Of a stretch of 64,000 nucleotides of DNA, positions 55,527-64,000 are shown piece by piece. Position 1 is the stretch's first letter, and every line of letters starts with the position of its first letter. Source of the DNA: UM-FILTER-40-17 sp032251335 (GTDB lineage: Bacteria; Bacteroidota; Bacteroidia; Flavobacteriales; Flavobacteriaceae); the NCBI GenBank assembly GCA_032251335.1, contig JAVVDW010000016.1, positions 1 through 64,000 of the forward strand. Direction: 5' to 3'. A program made the translations under genes and the position numbers. Under the pieces are notes generated by a model. That model was not told the origin of the DNA, did no database searches, and worked only from the letters and a program-made list of their open reading frames with translations.

Positions 55527-55556
55527 AAATAAATAATCATAATTACGGACTAGCAT

Positions 55557-55709
55557 CCGACTTTGCGAAAATACGTTTTAAGAAAGTATTTAAGGTGTTA
55601 TTTGTTAAAAATTCACATTTTATTAATGGATAACAGTAAAATATACCACGTTTGGTGTAACATAAAATGTTAAAATACGTCTATTTAAATATCTCAATAA
55701 AATTTCATT
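55557..55709. other. Upstream region of rnr and the small membrane ORF
   Basis: 153 bases between rnr and the small membrane ORF, with the rnr promoter-like TATTTTCG (minus strand, 55566-55573) and otherwise low-complexity A+T-rich DNA. Confidence 0.4.
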
Positions 55710-55862
55710 TTGAAACGCCTGTACAAAATATTGATCTTTTTTACCATTCTACTGGTCACAGGTATCATTTTTGGCTATGTCTATGTCAATAAAACTTTTA
55801 AAAAGACAGACGAAGTTAGACAAGAGCAACTCAATCAGGTATCTTTTATCTATAAAAAGTAA
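55710..55862 (+). CDS. Putative 50-residue single-TM small protein
   Basis: TTG to TAA, 50 codons: KRLYKILIFFTILLVTGIIF (one hydrophobic helix, about 7-25), then a polar tail (FKKTDEVRQEQLNQVSFIYK). The strong helix followed by a charged tail resembles a small membrane anchor or regulator. There is no usable ATG, so it needs a TTG start. I do not recognise a family. It lies between rnr and the putative origin region. Confidence 0.45.
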   Translation: MKRLYKILIFFTILLVTGIIFGYVYVNKTFKKTDEVRQEQLNQVSFIYKK

Positions 55863-56565
55863 AGGTTTATATTTACTTTAAAAAATAAAAATTTAAGGGT
55901 TTAACAAACAGTCCGTCAGTGATTGTATTGTATAAGATTTATCAAGAAAAAAAGTAAGTGTAATTCTTATATTAAAATATGTGTCTTTACCAAAATCAAC
56001 TGTTTTTTTATCAGTAACAAACTTTATCAACAAACATAAATACATATTCATGTTCTTTTTAAAATTTAAAAAAATTAAATGATACTTATTATAGTGTGTT
56101 TATAGTACTCATAAATTTTTAACTTTTTATTTGGAATTTTAGATATAAAAATAAGTAGCCTGTTTATCAACAGATAGCTTTTACATTAAGTATTTATAAA
56201 TCAATTTTATTACTAAAGTTTATAAACATTGTTGATAGATTTATACAAACACTCATTTTTGATAAATCACTTTTTATAAATGCTCATAACCTTGTTGTTT
56301 ACGTTTGTTTAATGTTTATAATTTTTCAAATATTTTTATTGGATAATTCGATTAAAATTTGAGGTATAAAAAAATACATACCAAAGCCTATTTAATATGT
56401 TATTTTAATCCTTTTTTATTCACAATTGATGTAAAAACACAATTACCTAAAAGTTAATTAATTGTAAACTTTTATAAACATTGCGGTTTACATCGTGTTG
56501 AAATCAATATATAGGTTTGTAAGGTCACATTTAAAACAGTGTTATCACAAATGCTTTCCCTTACG
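55863..56565. other. A+T-rich region with DnaA-box-like repeats, candidate origin
   Basis: Roughly 700 bases without any gene, and lines I counted are 15-25% G+C. DnaA-box-like 9-mers: TTATCAAGA (55939-55947), TTATCAACA (56024-56032 and 56164-56172), CTATCAACA on the minus strand (56230-56238) and TTATTCACA (56416-56424, fits TTATNCACA). The divergent flanks (rnr minus, rpiB plus) and composition fit an origin of replication, but random A+T bias could also give these matches. Confidence 0.35.
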
Positions 56566-56573
56566 TATATTTG
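56566..56573 (+). promoter_or_regulatory. -7 promoter element of rpiB
   Basis: TATATTTG, an exact TAnnTTTG match, 23 bases before the rpiB ATG at 56596; it excludes an upstream in-frame start at 56539. Confidence 0.6.
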
Positions 56574-56595
56574 TAAAGAACAAAAATGTTTTGTC

Positions 56596-57024
56596 ATGAA
56601 GATAAGTATAGGGAACGACCACGCAGGGACAGATTATAAAGTAGCGATTGTAGAATGGCTTGTAGCCCAAGGTCATCACGTAAAAAACTACGGTACAGAC
56701 ACATCTGAAAGTGTTGATTATCCTGATTTTATACATCCGGTGGCTAAGGATGTAGAAACAACAAGTACCGATTTGGGTATTGTTATCTGTGGTAGCGGAA
56801 ACGGAGCAGCTATGACGGCCAACAAACACCAAAAAATAAGAGCAGCACTTTGTTGGAACACCGAGTTGGCAGCTTTGGCGCGACAGCACAACAACGCAAA
56901 CATACTTAGCATCCCGGCACGATTTGTATCTATCAACGAAGCACTTTCAATGGTTAAAACATTTCTTAACACAAATTTTGAAGGCGGCAGGCACCAAAAC
57001 AGAATCGATAAAATGAGTTGCTAA
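56596..57024 (+). CDS. rpiB: Ribose-5-phosphate isomerase B
   Basis: A 142-residue enzyme that interconverts ribose 5-phosphate and ribulose 5-phosphate in the pentose phosphate pathway. MKISIGNDHAG (His9) and VICGSGNGAAM with the active-site base C65 match the RpiB family. Length normal. The cation efflux gene starts five bases after its stop. Confidence 0.95.
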   Translation: MKISIGNDHAGTDYKVAIVEWLVAQGHHVKNYGTDTSESVDYPDFIHPVAKDVETTSTDLGIVICGSGNGAAMTANKHQKIRAALCWNTELAALARQHNNANILSIPARFVSINEALSMVKTFLNTNFEGGRHQNRIDKMSC

Positions 57025-57029
57025 TTGCT

Positions 57030-57935
57030 ATGCCACACCAACATTCACATACACACAACCAAAAAGGGAAAAACCTACTTTATTCTATTTTTCTGAACAT
57101 TCTCATTACTGCTGCGCAGATAATTGGTGGGTTGTTATCAGGCAGTTTGGCTTTGCTCTCAGATGCACTTCATAATTTTACGGATGTAGCATCGCTCATT
57201 ATTACATATATAGCAAACTATTTTGCAGCACAAAAAGCTTCTATAAATCAAACTTTTGGCTACAAACGTGCCGAAATCATAGCAGCTTTTATCAATGCCA
57301 TTTCCCTGATTGTAATTGCCATTTTTTTAATTTTTGAAGCTGTTGATAGGTTTTTCAATCCTCAATCTATCAAGGCAGACCTGGTGATTTGGCTTTCATT
57401 TTTGGCCATTATTGCTAATGGATTGAGTGTGTTGATCATCAGAAAAGATTCCAAAAACAACATCAATATTCGCTCGGCCTACGTGCATCTTTTTACCGAC
57501 ATGTTGGCCTCTGTAGCGGTTTTAATCGGTGGTTTGATGATGAAATGGTACAGTATTTTTTGGTTAGACAGTGTACTTACTTTTGCCATTGCGCTCTATC
57601 TGGTTTATGTGGGATACGACCTATCTGTCAAATCCTTTAAGATGCTGATGCTCTTTACACCCGCACACATCAACATTAAAGAATTGGTGGCTTGGGTACA
57701 TAAAATTGAAGGCGTCAAAAAGCTACATCACATACACGTTTGGTATCTCAACGATACCGAATTACACCTGGAAGCCCACTTGGATTTTGAGCGTGATATT
57801 CGATTGTCTGAATTCAATATAATTTTACACCAAATTGAAGATTTACTTTTTGAAAAATATCAAATCAACCACGTCAACATCCAACCCGAATTTCAACGTG
57901 ATGAAAATTCGAAAGACTTTATTGTACAAGATTAA
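57030..57935 (+). CDS. Cation diffusion facilitator (zinc/cobalt efflux)
   Basis: A 301-residue CDF (ZitB/CzcD-like) antiporter with six TM helices. Metal sites: SDALHNFTD (TM2) and HLFTDMLAS (TM5). A His-rich N-terminus (PHQHSHTHN) may bind zinc, and the C-terminal cytoplasmic domain has VKKLHHIHVWYL. An in-frame TTG upstream (57018) is not preferred. It probably exports Zn2+ or Cd2+. It lies five bases after rpiB and six before the ElaA gene. Confidence 0.95.
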   Translation: MPHQHSHTHNQKGKNLLYSIFLNILITAAQIIGGLLSGSLALLSDALHNFTDVASLIITYIANYFAAQKASINQTFGYKRAEIIAAFINAISLIVIAIFLIFEAVDRFFNPQSIKADLVIWLSFLAIIANGLSVLIIRKDSKNNINIRSAYVHLFTDMLASVAVLIGGLMMKWYSIFWLDSVLTFAIALYLVYVGYDLSVKSFKMLMLFTPAHINIKELVAWVHKIEGVKKLHHIHVWYLNDTELHLEAHLDFERDIRLSEFNIILHQIEDLLFEKYQINHVNIQPEFQRDENSKDFIVQD

Positions 57936-57940
57936 AACCT

Positions 57941-58396
57941 ATGAACCAATCATTGAAATGGACGGTCAAAAAATTTGAAGCACTCACCTTAACTGAGTTG
58001 TATGATTTGTTGGCGCTTCGGTCAGAGGTTTTTGTGGTAGAGCAAAACTGTGTCTATCAAGACGTGGATGGCAAAGATGACAAAGCCCTGCATGTGTTGG
58101 GTAAGGAAAACAATAAACTGGTTGCTTATACGCGTATTTTCAAACCCGGAGATTATTTTAAAGAAGCATCTATTGGCAGGGTTGTTGTATCACCCCATGT
58201 ACGCGGCAGGAAGCTGGGCTATGATTTGATGAAAAAATCTATCGAAGCAATAGAAATTCATTTTAAAACGGCAAATATCCACATCTCTGCCCAATGCTAT
58301 TTAATAGATTTTTACAAAACCTTGGGTTTCAAACCTCAGGGAGAAAGCTATTTGGAAGATGACATTCCACACATAGCCATGTTTCTCAAAAAATAG
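57941..58396 (+). CDS. GNAT family N-acetyltransferase (ElaA-like)
   Basis: A 151-residue protein of the ElaA/GNAT family. GRVVVSPHVRGRKLGYDLM (about 84-103) is the acetyl-CoA loop motif A, and the N-terminal LALRSEVFVVEQNCVYQDVD stretch is typical of ElaA. Substrate unknown. In line with rpiB and the CDF gene. Confidence 0.9.
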   Translation: MNQSLKWTVKKFEALTLTELYDLLALRSEVFVVEQNCVYQDVDGKDDKALHVLGKENNKLVAYTRIFKPGDYFKEASIGRVVVSPHVRGRKLGYDLMKKSIEAIEIHFKTANIHISAQCYLIDFYKTLGFKPQGESYLEDDIPHIAMFLKK

Positions 58397-58521
58397 GTTT
58401 CTATTTGAGCAAAAAATTCAAGAATTATATAAAGAGATGTAATTATTTTCGTCTAATTTTGTCTCAAGGTCAGGGCGCAGCAAAAAAATGAATATATGGT
58501 GTAATTCGATTTGCAAAATTT

Positions 58522-59373
58522 ATGAAACTAGAAGCTATCGATAGGGTTGACAAACTGACACGGGAAGAATTTCAAAAAAACTATTACATTCCTCAAAAAC
58601 CTGTCATTTTTAGATCTTTTTCCGAATCTTGGAAAGCTAGAGACTTGTGGACTTACGATTTTTTTAAACAAGATGCCGGAGACGTAAAGGTTGATGTTTT
58701 TGGTAGTTGGACCAAAAATCACCCTACCAAAATAAGCCGAACACCGCAACAGGTGATGCCTTTCAGAGAATACCTGTCGCTGATAGAATCCGGTCCAACA
58801 GAGTACCGCCTCTTTTTGTTCGATTTATTTAAACACAAACCCGAGTACCGCAGGCATTTTAACTTTCCGGACGTGGCCTCCGGCTGGGTCAAAACGCATC
58901 CATTTCTATTCTTTGGTGGCCAAGATTCGGATGTGCGTTTGCATTTTGACATAGACCTTTCCAATGTGTTTCTCACCCAATTTGAAGGGAAAAAACACGT
59001 AGTTCTTTTCTCTCCCGATCAATCGCACTTGCTCTACAAACAGCCTTTTAGTTCCCACAGTAACGTGGATATGCGTCACCCGGATTACGAAAAATTTCCC
59101 GCTATTTCCAAATTGCACGGCTTTGAAGGTGATATTTCCCGCGGAGATACTTTGTTTATGCCTTCTGCCTATTGGCACTATATCTACTACACCACCAGCG
59201 GATTTTCTATGGCGCTACGCACACTCAACAGCTCTTACGTAAAAAAAGCGCGGGCAGCCTACAACGTACTTGTGATGAAAACCGTCGATGACTTATTGAG
59301 CAAAATATCCGACAAAAAATGGTCCGACTACAAACTGCGAAAAGCCAAAGAAACAGCTGAGAAGTCTTTGTAA
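58522..59373 (+). CDS. Cupin-8/JmjC-like Fe(II) dioxygenase family protein
   Basis: A 283-residue protein of the cupin-8 family, related to JmjC hydroxylases. The Fe(II) triad is probably H141-F-D143 (RLHFDIDLSN) and H219 (SAYWHYIYY). Such enzymes use 2-oxoglutarate and O2 to hydroxylate proteins or tRNA. The target is unknown and no partner is adjacent. Confidence 0.88.
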   Translation: MKLEAIDRVDKLTREEFQKNYYIPQKPVIFRSFSESWKARDLWTYDFFKQDAGDVKVDVFGSWTKNHPTKISRTPQQVMPFREYLSLIESGPTEYRLFLFDLFKHKPEYRRHFNFPDVASGWVKTHPFLFFGGQDSDVRLHFDIDLSNVFLTQFEGKKHVVLFSPDQSHLLYKQPFSSHSNVDMRHPDYEKFPAISKLHGFEGDISRGDTLFMPSAYWHYIYYTTSGFSMALRTLNSSYVKKARAAYNVLVMKTVDDLLSKISDKKWSDYKLRKAKETAEKSL

Positions 59374-59494
59374 GTGTACGGAGTTTTCTTTAAAGAAGAA
59401 AATCTATTGCTGCAATGGAAATCATTAAGTTGCTAACCAGCATTATAAAATCAACTAAAGCCAACATTAACCATTAATAATTCATCATTAACCA

Positions 59495-60292
59495 TTAACC
59501 CAAATCCAACCCCACCCTAAATCCTTCGTGGTTTCGTACATTAAAGACAGCGCCGCTTTCAAAAATCAAGTATTGTCCCCGCACGCCCGACAACGTATCT
59601 ATAAAATCAGGGTTTTTGTCCAAAGTCAACGAACGTACTTTGTTCGGATACACGCTCACAGGATAATGAATTTGATATAACCCGGAATCAGTCTTACTGT
59701 AATACGGCAGAATCTCCTCGGGCAAATAAACTTTGGCTTGCTCGCGAACCAAGTTTAAATCTACTTTTTCTTCTTGATTTTTCAACATTTTTTGCCAATG
59801 TGTCTTGTCTGAATAGTGATTTTTTAAAGCCACCTCCGCCACACCGGCCAAATACCTGTTGGGCACTTCTACCAAGGCAATCGCCTCGGTGGCGCCTTGG
59901 TCTATCCATCTTGTCGGGACTTGCGTAGCGCGAGTGACACCCACTTTGAGCCCGCCGGATTGCGCCAAATATACTATATGTGGCTGCAGCTGCATTTGCT
60001 TTTCATAACTCAAATCTCGATCCTCTTCGTCCAAATGTGCACGGCTCAGTTCCGGACGCATAATCCAATCGCCCGCCTGGGGCAACGACATAAAACAATC
60101 ATAACAATAGCCTTGTCTGAATATTTTTTTGTTCAGCCCGCAACCCAAACATTCATATCCCATGTGTTTGATGGCCAATTTTTGACCCATCAGTTGGTTT
60201 ATGTGTAAAAAATCGCCGTCCAAAGCCAAAAAATAATTGACCGGACGGGCCGGCTCTGTTTTCATTTTTTTCAAAACACCTTCAAAATGCAT
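59495..60292 (-). CDS. DUF2797 family protein with zinc ribbon
   Basis: A 265-residue conserved protein of unknown function. A zinc ribbon at C48-x2-C51 and C63-x2-C66 (ECLGCGLNKKIFRQGYCYDC) lies near the N-terminus, and GLKVGVTRATQVPTRWIDQG is a GIY-YIG-like segment in the middle. It is divergent from GH3. A 13-base direct repeat overlaps its stop codon. Confidence 0.87.
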   Translation of the reverse strand: MHFEGVLKKMKTEPARPVNYFLALDGDFLHINQLMGQKLAIKHMGYECLGCGLNKKIFRQGYCYDCFMSLPQAGDWIMRPELSRAHLDEEDRDLSYEKQMQLQPHIVYLAQSGGLKVGVTRATQVPTRWIDQGATEAIALVEVPNRYLAGVAEVALKNHYSDKTHWQKMLKNQEEKVDLNLVREQAKVYLPEEILPYYSKTDSGLYQIHYPVSVYPNKVRSLTLDKNPDFIDTLSGVRGQYLIFESGAVFNVRNHEGFRVGLDLG

Positions 60293-60357
60293 ATCTATTA
60301 GATTTTAAACCTGCAATTACCGAATTTTTTTTAAATTCGTATCAAACAACCCACCAA

Positions 60358-61884
60358 ATGTCTTTACCCATTGTCAATTCTATTGCTTCGTGGTTTCTCA
60401 AAAAAAGAGTGCACCAAATGGAACTTTTCTTAAAGTATCCAAACGAAGTACAACTCGAAGTTTTGGTAGGCTTGTTAGACACCGCTGTCAACACCGACTT
60501 TGGCAAAAAACACGGCTTTTCAGACATCAATTCCTACAAAGATTTTACAGAAGCCGTTCCACTATCCAGATATGAAGACTTAGAACCTCAGATAGAAGAA
60601 ATGCGCCGTGGCGCGGAAAACATTTTTTGGCCAACGCCCATCAGATGGTTTGCCAAATCCAGTGGCACCACCAACGCCAAGAGCAAGTTTATTCCTGTTA
60701 GCGAGGAGTCTTTGGAAGATTGCCACTACGCAGCAGCCAAAGATTTGCTTTGCATCTATCTGAACAACAATCCCGATTCACAACTTTTTACAGGCAAAAG
60801 TTTGCGCTTGGGTGGCAGCAAACAATTGTACAAAGAAAACGGTACGGCATTTGGCGATTTGTCGGCCATTTTGATAGACAATATGCCCATTTGGGCTACC
60901 ATGAGCAGCACACCCAACAACCGCGTGTCTTTGATGGATGATTGGGAAACCAAACTACCGGCTATTGTGGCAGATTGTATCGAAGAAAACCTCACAAGTA
61001 TGGCTGGCGTTCCTTCGTGGATGTTGGTACTTCTCAACAAAGTGTTGGAGAAAACCAACAAATCGCACTTGTTTGAAATTTGGCCAAACCTTGAAGTATA
61101 TTTTCACGGAGGAGTCAGTTTTGAACCCTATATGGATCAATATACCAAACTTTTACCTTCGGATCGATTCAAATTTTACGAAATTTACAACGCTTCCGAA
61201 GGCTTTTTTGCTGTACAAGATCGGAATGATTCCAAAGATTTGTTGTTAATGCTCAACTACGGCATTTTTTACGAATTTATTCCGATGGATACCTACGGAA
61301 CGCCACAACAAAAAATAATTCCGCTTTCCGAAGTGGAAGTTGGGAAAAACTATGCCATTGTCATCACCACCAACGCCGGATTGTGGCGCTATATGATTGG
61401 TGATACGGTTCGGTTTACAGCTACAAACCCCTATCGCATAAGAGTAAGCGGTCGCACCAAACACCACATCAACGTTTTTGGTGAAGAGTTGATTATAGAA
61501 AATGCAGATGAAGCGCTTAGGCAAGTGTGTTTGTCCACCGGTGCAGAAATTGCAGACTATACCGCGGGTCCGGTTTTTATGGAGGGCAAAGAAAAAGGCA
61601 AACACCAGTGGATAATCGAGTTTAAAACACCGCCACCCTGCATGCAAGATTTTACACATCAGCTCGACCAAAATTTGCAAAAACTCAATTCTGATTACGA
61701 AGCCAAAAGATATCTAAACATGACGCTCAATGCACCTGAAGTGCATAGCGCGCGCCGGCAACTTTTTTATGATTGGCTCAAGAAGGAGGGCAAACTAGGT
61801 GGGCAACACAAAATTCCTCGGCTTTCCAATAGCAGAGATTACTTGGAAGAACTCCTCAAGATGAATACACCCACTGCCGTGTAG
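60358..61884 (+). CDS. GH3 auxin-responsive promoter family protein
   Basis: A 508-residue protein of the GH3 family within the acyl-adenylate-forming superfamily. Visible motifs: SSGTTNAKSKFIPVS (ATP/phosphate loop), YNASEGFFAVQ and GRTKHHINVFGEEL. Plant members join amino acids to jasmonate or auxin; the substrates of bacterial forms are mostly unknown. Convergent with the SET gene, two bases apart. Confidence 0.92.
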   Translation: MSLPIVNSIASWFLKKRVHQMELFLKYPNEVQLEVLVGLLDTAVNTDFGKKHGFSDINSYKDFTEAVPLSRYEDLEPQIEEMRRGAENIFWPTPIRWFAKSSGTTNAKSKFIPVSEESLEDCHYAAAKDLLCIYLNNNPDSQLFTGKSLRLGGSKQLYKENGTAFGDLSAILIDNMPIWATMSSTPNNRVSLMDDWETKLPAIVADCIEENLTSMAGVPSWMLVLLNKVLEKTNKSHLFEIWPNLEVYFHGGVSFEPYMDQYTKLLPSDRFKFYEIYNASEGFFAVQDRNDSKDLLLMLNYGIFYEFIPMDTYGTPQQKIIPLSEVEVGKNYAIVITTNAGLWRYMIGDTVRFTATNPYRIRVSGRTKHHINVFGEELIIENADEALRQVCLSTGAEIADYTAGPVFMEGKEKGKHQWIIEFKTPPPCMQDFTHQLDQNLQKLNSDYEAKRYLNMTLNAPEVHSARRQLFYDWLKKEGKLGGQHKIPRLSNSRDYLEELLKMNTPTAV

Positions 61885-61886
61885 TC

Positions 61887-62489
61887 TTACTCAGATTTTT
61901 GTTGGCCGTTCGGATAGTAACAAGCCAAGATAGAATCTAACCGTTTATTCCCTTTAAGGATATCTTCTACGTGTTCCCATTTTTCGGCGGTAAAAAAATC
62001 GCGCAAAGGTTGTTTTTGATGAGGAATCAACCCAAAAACAGCTGAAATTTTTTGATCCCATACCGGGTGATAGCGCAACAAATCATCCGGATAAACGACT
62101 TTTCTGTCAGCCCCTTCATCAAAAGCAGCAAAAGGCTCAGATACGTTTAAATAACCGTAGTCATCCGTCAATTGCTCGCCCGCTTCAATATCGCGAATGG
62201 CAATTTCAAAATCATAAGGCGTTGAAAGACAGTTGGCGTGAAAACTGTGGTTGACATATTTGGCAATATCCCAACACAACACAAATGCACCTTTGTTGTT
62301 GCGAAAACAATACGTGTCAATCAATTGACGTACCGGCAAGTCAAATTTTTCGATTTCGTCCGGTTCAAATACACGATCCAACGGATCTTGAATCCAGGTA
62401 ATGGTTCCTTTTGGGATAGGTTTTTTGGCGACAACACCATATCCGATTATCTCATTGATAAAACGGACTTCCGTATCGGGATGAATCAT
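61887..62489 (-). CDS. SET domain-containing protein
   Basis: A 200-residue protein with a SET domain (SAM-dependent lysine methyltransferase) covering about 1-125. Key motifs: YGVVAKKPIPKGT, N80-H-S82 (KYVNHSFHANC) and D110-Y-G-Y (DDYGYLNVSEP). The C-terminal part is unknown. Bacterial SET proteins may methylate ribosomal or histone-like proteins; target unknown. Confidence 0.9.
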   Translation of the reverse strand: MIHPDTEVRFINEIIGYGVVAKKPIPKGTITWIQDPLDRVFEPDEIEKFDLPVRQLIDTYCFRNNKGAFVLCWDIAKYVNHSFHANCLSTPYDFEIAIRDIEAGEQLTDDYGYLNVSEPFAAFDEGADRKVVYPDDLLRYHPVWDQKISAVFGLIPHQKQPLRDFFTAEKWEHVEDILKGNKRLDSILACYYPNGQQKSE

Positions 62490-62607
62490 AAATAACGTAA
62501 GACATTAGTTAAAAGATGAAGTGAAACAACCCATTTTTTTTCAAATATCCGACGCCTTGGTTTAAGAAGATAAAGCGTCGAGTATTCGATAGAAATTCGA
62601 ATCAAAT

Positions 62608-63882
62608 TTAAACGAATTTCTCAATTGCCAACACGATGGTATCATAAATTTTTTGCAGCTCGTTATTGGTGATTACATAAGGCGGTAAAACGTAGATGAT
62701 ATTTCCTACAGGTCTTAAAATCAAGCCATTATTAATAAAAAACTCATAAAGATTGTTGCGAAGTGTTCCGTAGTAGGCTGCGGCATCATCCGTTTTGAGT
62801 TCAATCGCCATGATGACACCCAATATCCGGATCTCTCCTATCTTCGGATGAAGTTGATAAGTGACCTGAAAAGTCTTGTGCAGTGTATTGATACGACCGA
62901 TATTCTTTTGCATGCTTTCTGAGGTGAGCAGCTCTATGCTTGCCAAAGCAGCGGCGCAACCGGTTGGGTTGGCGGTAAAAGAATGGCCGTGAAAAAGTGC
63001 TTTATTGATATCGTCATCGTAGAAAGCATCAAAGATCTGTTGTGTAGTTGTAGTGAGTGACATCGGGATGGTTCCTGCGGTCAATGCCTTAGACAAACAC
63101 ATCATGTCGGGTTGTTCTGTGAGGTATTCACAGGCAAAATTCTTACCTGTTTTTCCAAATCCGGTCATCACTTCGTCGGCAATAGTCAGTATGTCGTGTG
63201 ATTTACAAAAACGCATCAGCGCGTTTAACCCTGTAGCTTCATACATTTGCATACCTGCCGCACCCTGCACCAATGGTTCAAAAATAAAAGCAGCTACATT
63301 TTGGTCTTCAGTAGCTTTTTGCAGTGCTTCCAAGCTGGCTTGTTCCTGGCCTTTTTTTGGAATGGGAATACGCCGAACTTCCAATAACATTTCTTTGAAA
63401 GCTTCTGTAAAAATTCCAATGCCGGATGCTGCCATAGCACCAAAAGTATCACCGTGGAAAGCGTTTTCAAAAGCAACCACTACAGATTTTTTACGACCCT
63501 GATTCAGGTGGAATTGGAGTGCCATTTTAATGGCGACTTCCACTGCCGTAGAACCATTGTCCGAAAAAAATATTTTTTGTTGATTGGACGGCAGCAAAGG
63601 CAGTAGTTTTTTTGCCAACTTTATGGCCGGACTGTGCGTAAATCCCCCAAAGAGCACATGTTCTAAAGTCAACAATTGTTCGTAGATACGGGCTGCGACA
63701 AACTCGTTGGCATGCCCATACGGATTCACCCACCACGAGGCGATGCCATCTATGTATTCTTTACCTTCAGTATCCCACAATTTGGCGCCTTTGCCGCGAA
63801 CGATGCACGGATGCGGTCCGGCAGTTTTGTGTTGGGTGTAGGGATGCCATAAATGGTCCTTGTCAATTTGGTTAAAAGCCAT
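62608..63882 (-). CDS. bioA: Adenosylmethionine-8-amino-7-oxononanoate aminotransferase
   Basis: A 424-residue PLP enzyme of biotin synthesis that converts KAPA to DAPA with SAM as amino donor. Motifs: DKDHLWHPYTQHK (N-terminus), ASWWVNPYGHAN, ADEVMTGFGKTG and Lys265 in MMCLSKALTAG. Length normal. It follows the partial bioD-like gene by two bases, in one minus-strand operon. Confidence 0.97.
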   Translation of the reverse strand: MAFNQIDKDHLWHPYTQHKTAGPHPCIVRGKGAKLWDTEGKEYIDGIASWWVNPYGHANEFVAARIYEQLLTLEHVLFGGFTHSPAIKLAKKLLPLLPSNQQKIFFSDNGSTAVEVAIKMALQFHLNQGRKKSVVVAFENAFHGDTFGAMAASGIGIFTEAFKEMLLEVRRIPIPKKGQEQASLEALQKATEDQNVAAFIFEPLVQGAAGMQMYEATGLNALMRFCKSHDILTIADEVMTGFGKTGKNFACEYLTEQPDMMCLSKALTAGTIPMSLTTTTQQIFDAFYDDDINKALFHGHSFTANPTGCAAALASIELLTSESMQKNIGRINTLHKTFQVTYQLHPKIGEIRILGVIMAIELKTDDAAAYYGTLRNNLYEFFINNGLILRPVGNIIYVLPPYVITNNELQKIYDTIVLAIEKFV

Positions 63883-63884
63883 AT

Positions 63885-64000
63885 CTACGTTAATGTTTTA
63901 AGCACTTCTTTAAAAATAGATGCATGTGTTTGAACGGTTTTTTTGGTAATCTCCGGCGCTTGGTTTACACGACCCAATATGCGCACCCCGCCCATTTGCT
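63885..64000 (-). CDS. Probable bioD (dethiobiotin synthase), C-terminal end only
   Basis: 38 codons before the stop, running off the right edge of the window. The visible end MGGVRILGRVNQAPEIT fits the C-terminus of BioD-type proteins, and bioD next to bioA is the common order in this phylum. Identity is tentative; it could be another biotin gene such as bioF. Confidence 0.5.
   Translation of the reverse strand, partial: QMGGVRILGRVNQAPEITKKTVQTHASIFKEVLKTLT

Noticed and set aside
1..64000. CRISPR arrays, prophage genes, rRNA
   Set aside because: No regularly spaced repeats, phage structural genes or rRNA-like segments were seen on either strand.

Overview
The window is a stretch of a Bacteroidota chromosome, most likely class Flavobacteriia. 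Gene content supports this: M16 peptidase pair, DUF3098, DUF4199, DUF5686, a DnaE with a fused proofreading domain, the DUF177-rpmF-fabH-accB-accC cluster, and GH3 and DUF2797 genes. So do the promoters: many genes have a TAnnTTTG -7 element instead of a sigma70 TATAAT box, and ribosome binding sites are A-rich rather than GGAGG-like. Most of the sequence is ordinary, densely packed core genome of moderate G+C. No tRNA, rRNA, CRISPR array or prophage was found.

Layout. 1-608: 3' remnant of an IS4-type transposase. 869-3481: ftsX, DUF3098, uppP and truB in one tight run (division, lipid carrier recycling, tRNA modification). 3467-6655: thioredoxin-like protein, polytopic 4Fe-4S protein, ACT-domain protein and YraN nuclease. 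6772-10021: metG and queA. 10084-13500: two-gene M16 peptidase operon, active then inactive subunit. 13639-18070: DUF4199 protein, then DUF177, rpmF, fabH, accB and accC (fatty acid initiation). 18130-24675: asparaginase-family hydrolase, cutC, the exonuclease-fused dnaE and a small zinc-ribbon gene. 24799-25878: a low-G+C accessory pocket with a frameshifted CBS-domain gene and a tiny basic ORF. 26080-31313: ssb, aroC, a dicarboxylate symporter, an SDR, a transaldolase-like aldolase and a LolD-type ATPase.

31314-34329 is a second, very A+T-rich island: an MBOAT acyltransferase followed by an SGNH-like partner, probably for O-acylation of a surface polysaccharide. 34336-36869 is an mlaE-mlaF-mlaD lipid transport operon on the minus strand. 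It is followed by nupC with a bifunctional nuclease, and by etfBA facing pdhB. 42176-53355 holds an outer-membrane DUF5686 protein, a CMD-family protein, a dipeptide epimerase with a PLP enzyme and OsmC, recJ, a CBS protein, a membrane M28 peptidase and an epimerase-like protein. 53349-57935: rnr, then a 1 kb, roughly 80% A+T divergent gap with several DnaA-box-like 9-mers and one small membrane ORF, then rpiB and a cation efflux gene. The right end holds ElaA, a cupin-8 protein, DUF2797, GH3, SET and the biotin genes bioA and (cut by the edge) probable bioD.

The observations most worth following are: the CBS gene, whose lost C-terminal tail carries an Rx4H motif like HEPN RNases; the A+T-rich divergent region as a candidate replication origin; the long nested hairpin between ssb and aroC; the MBOAT/SGNH island; and the GTAAC-N4-GTTAC dyad near the 4Fe-4S gene. 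None was tested beyond reading the sequence.
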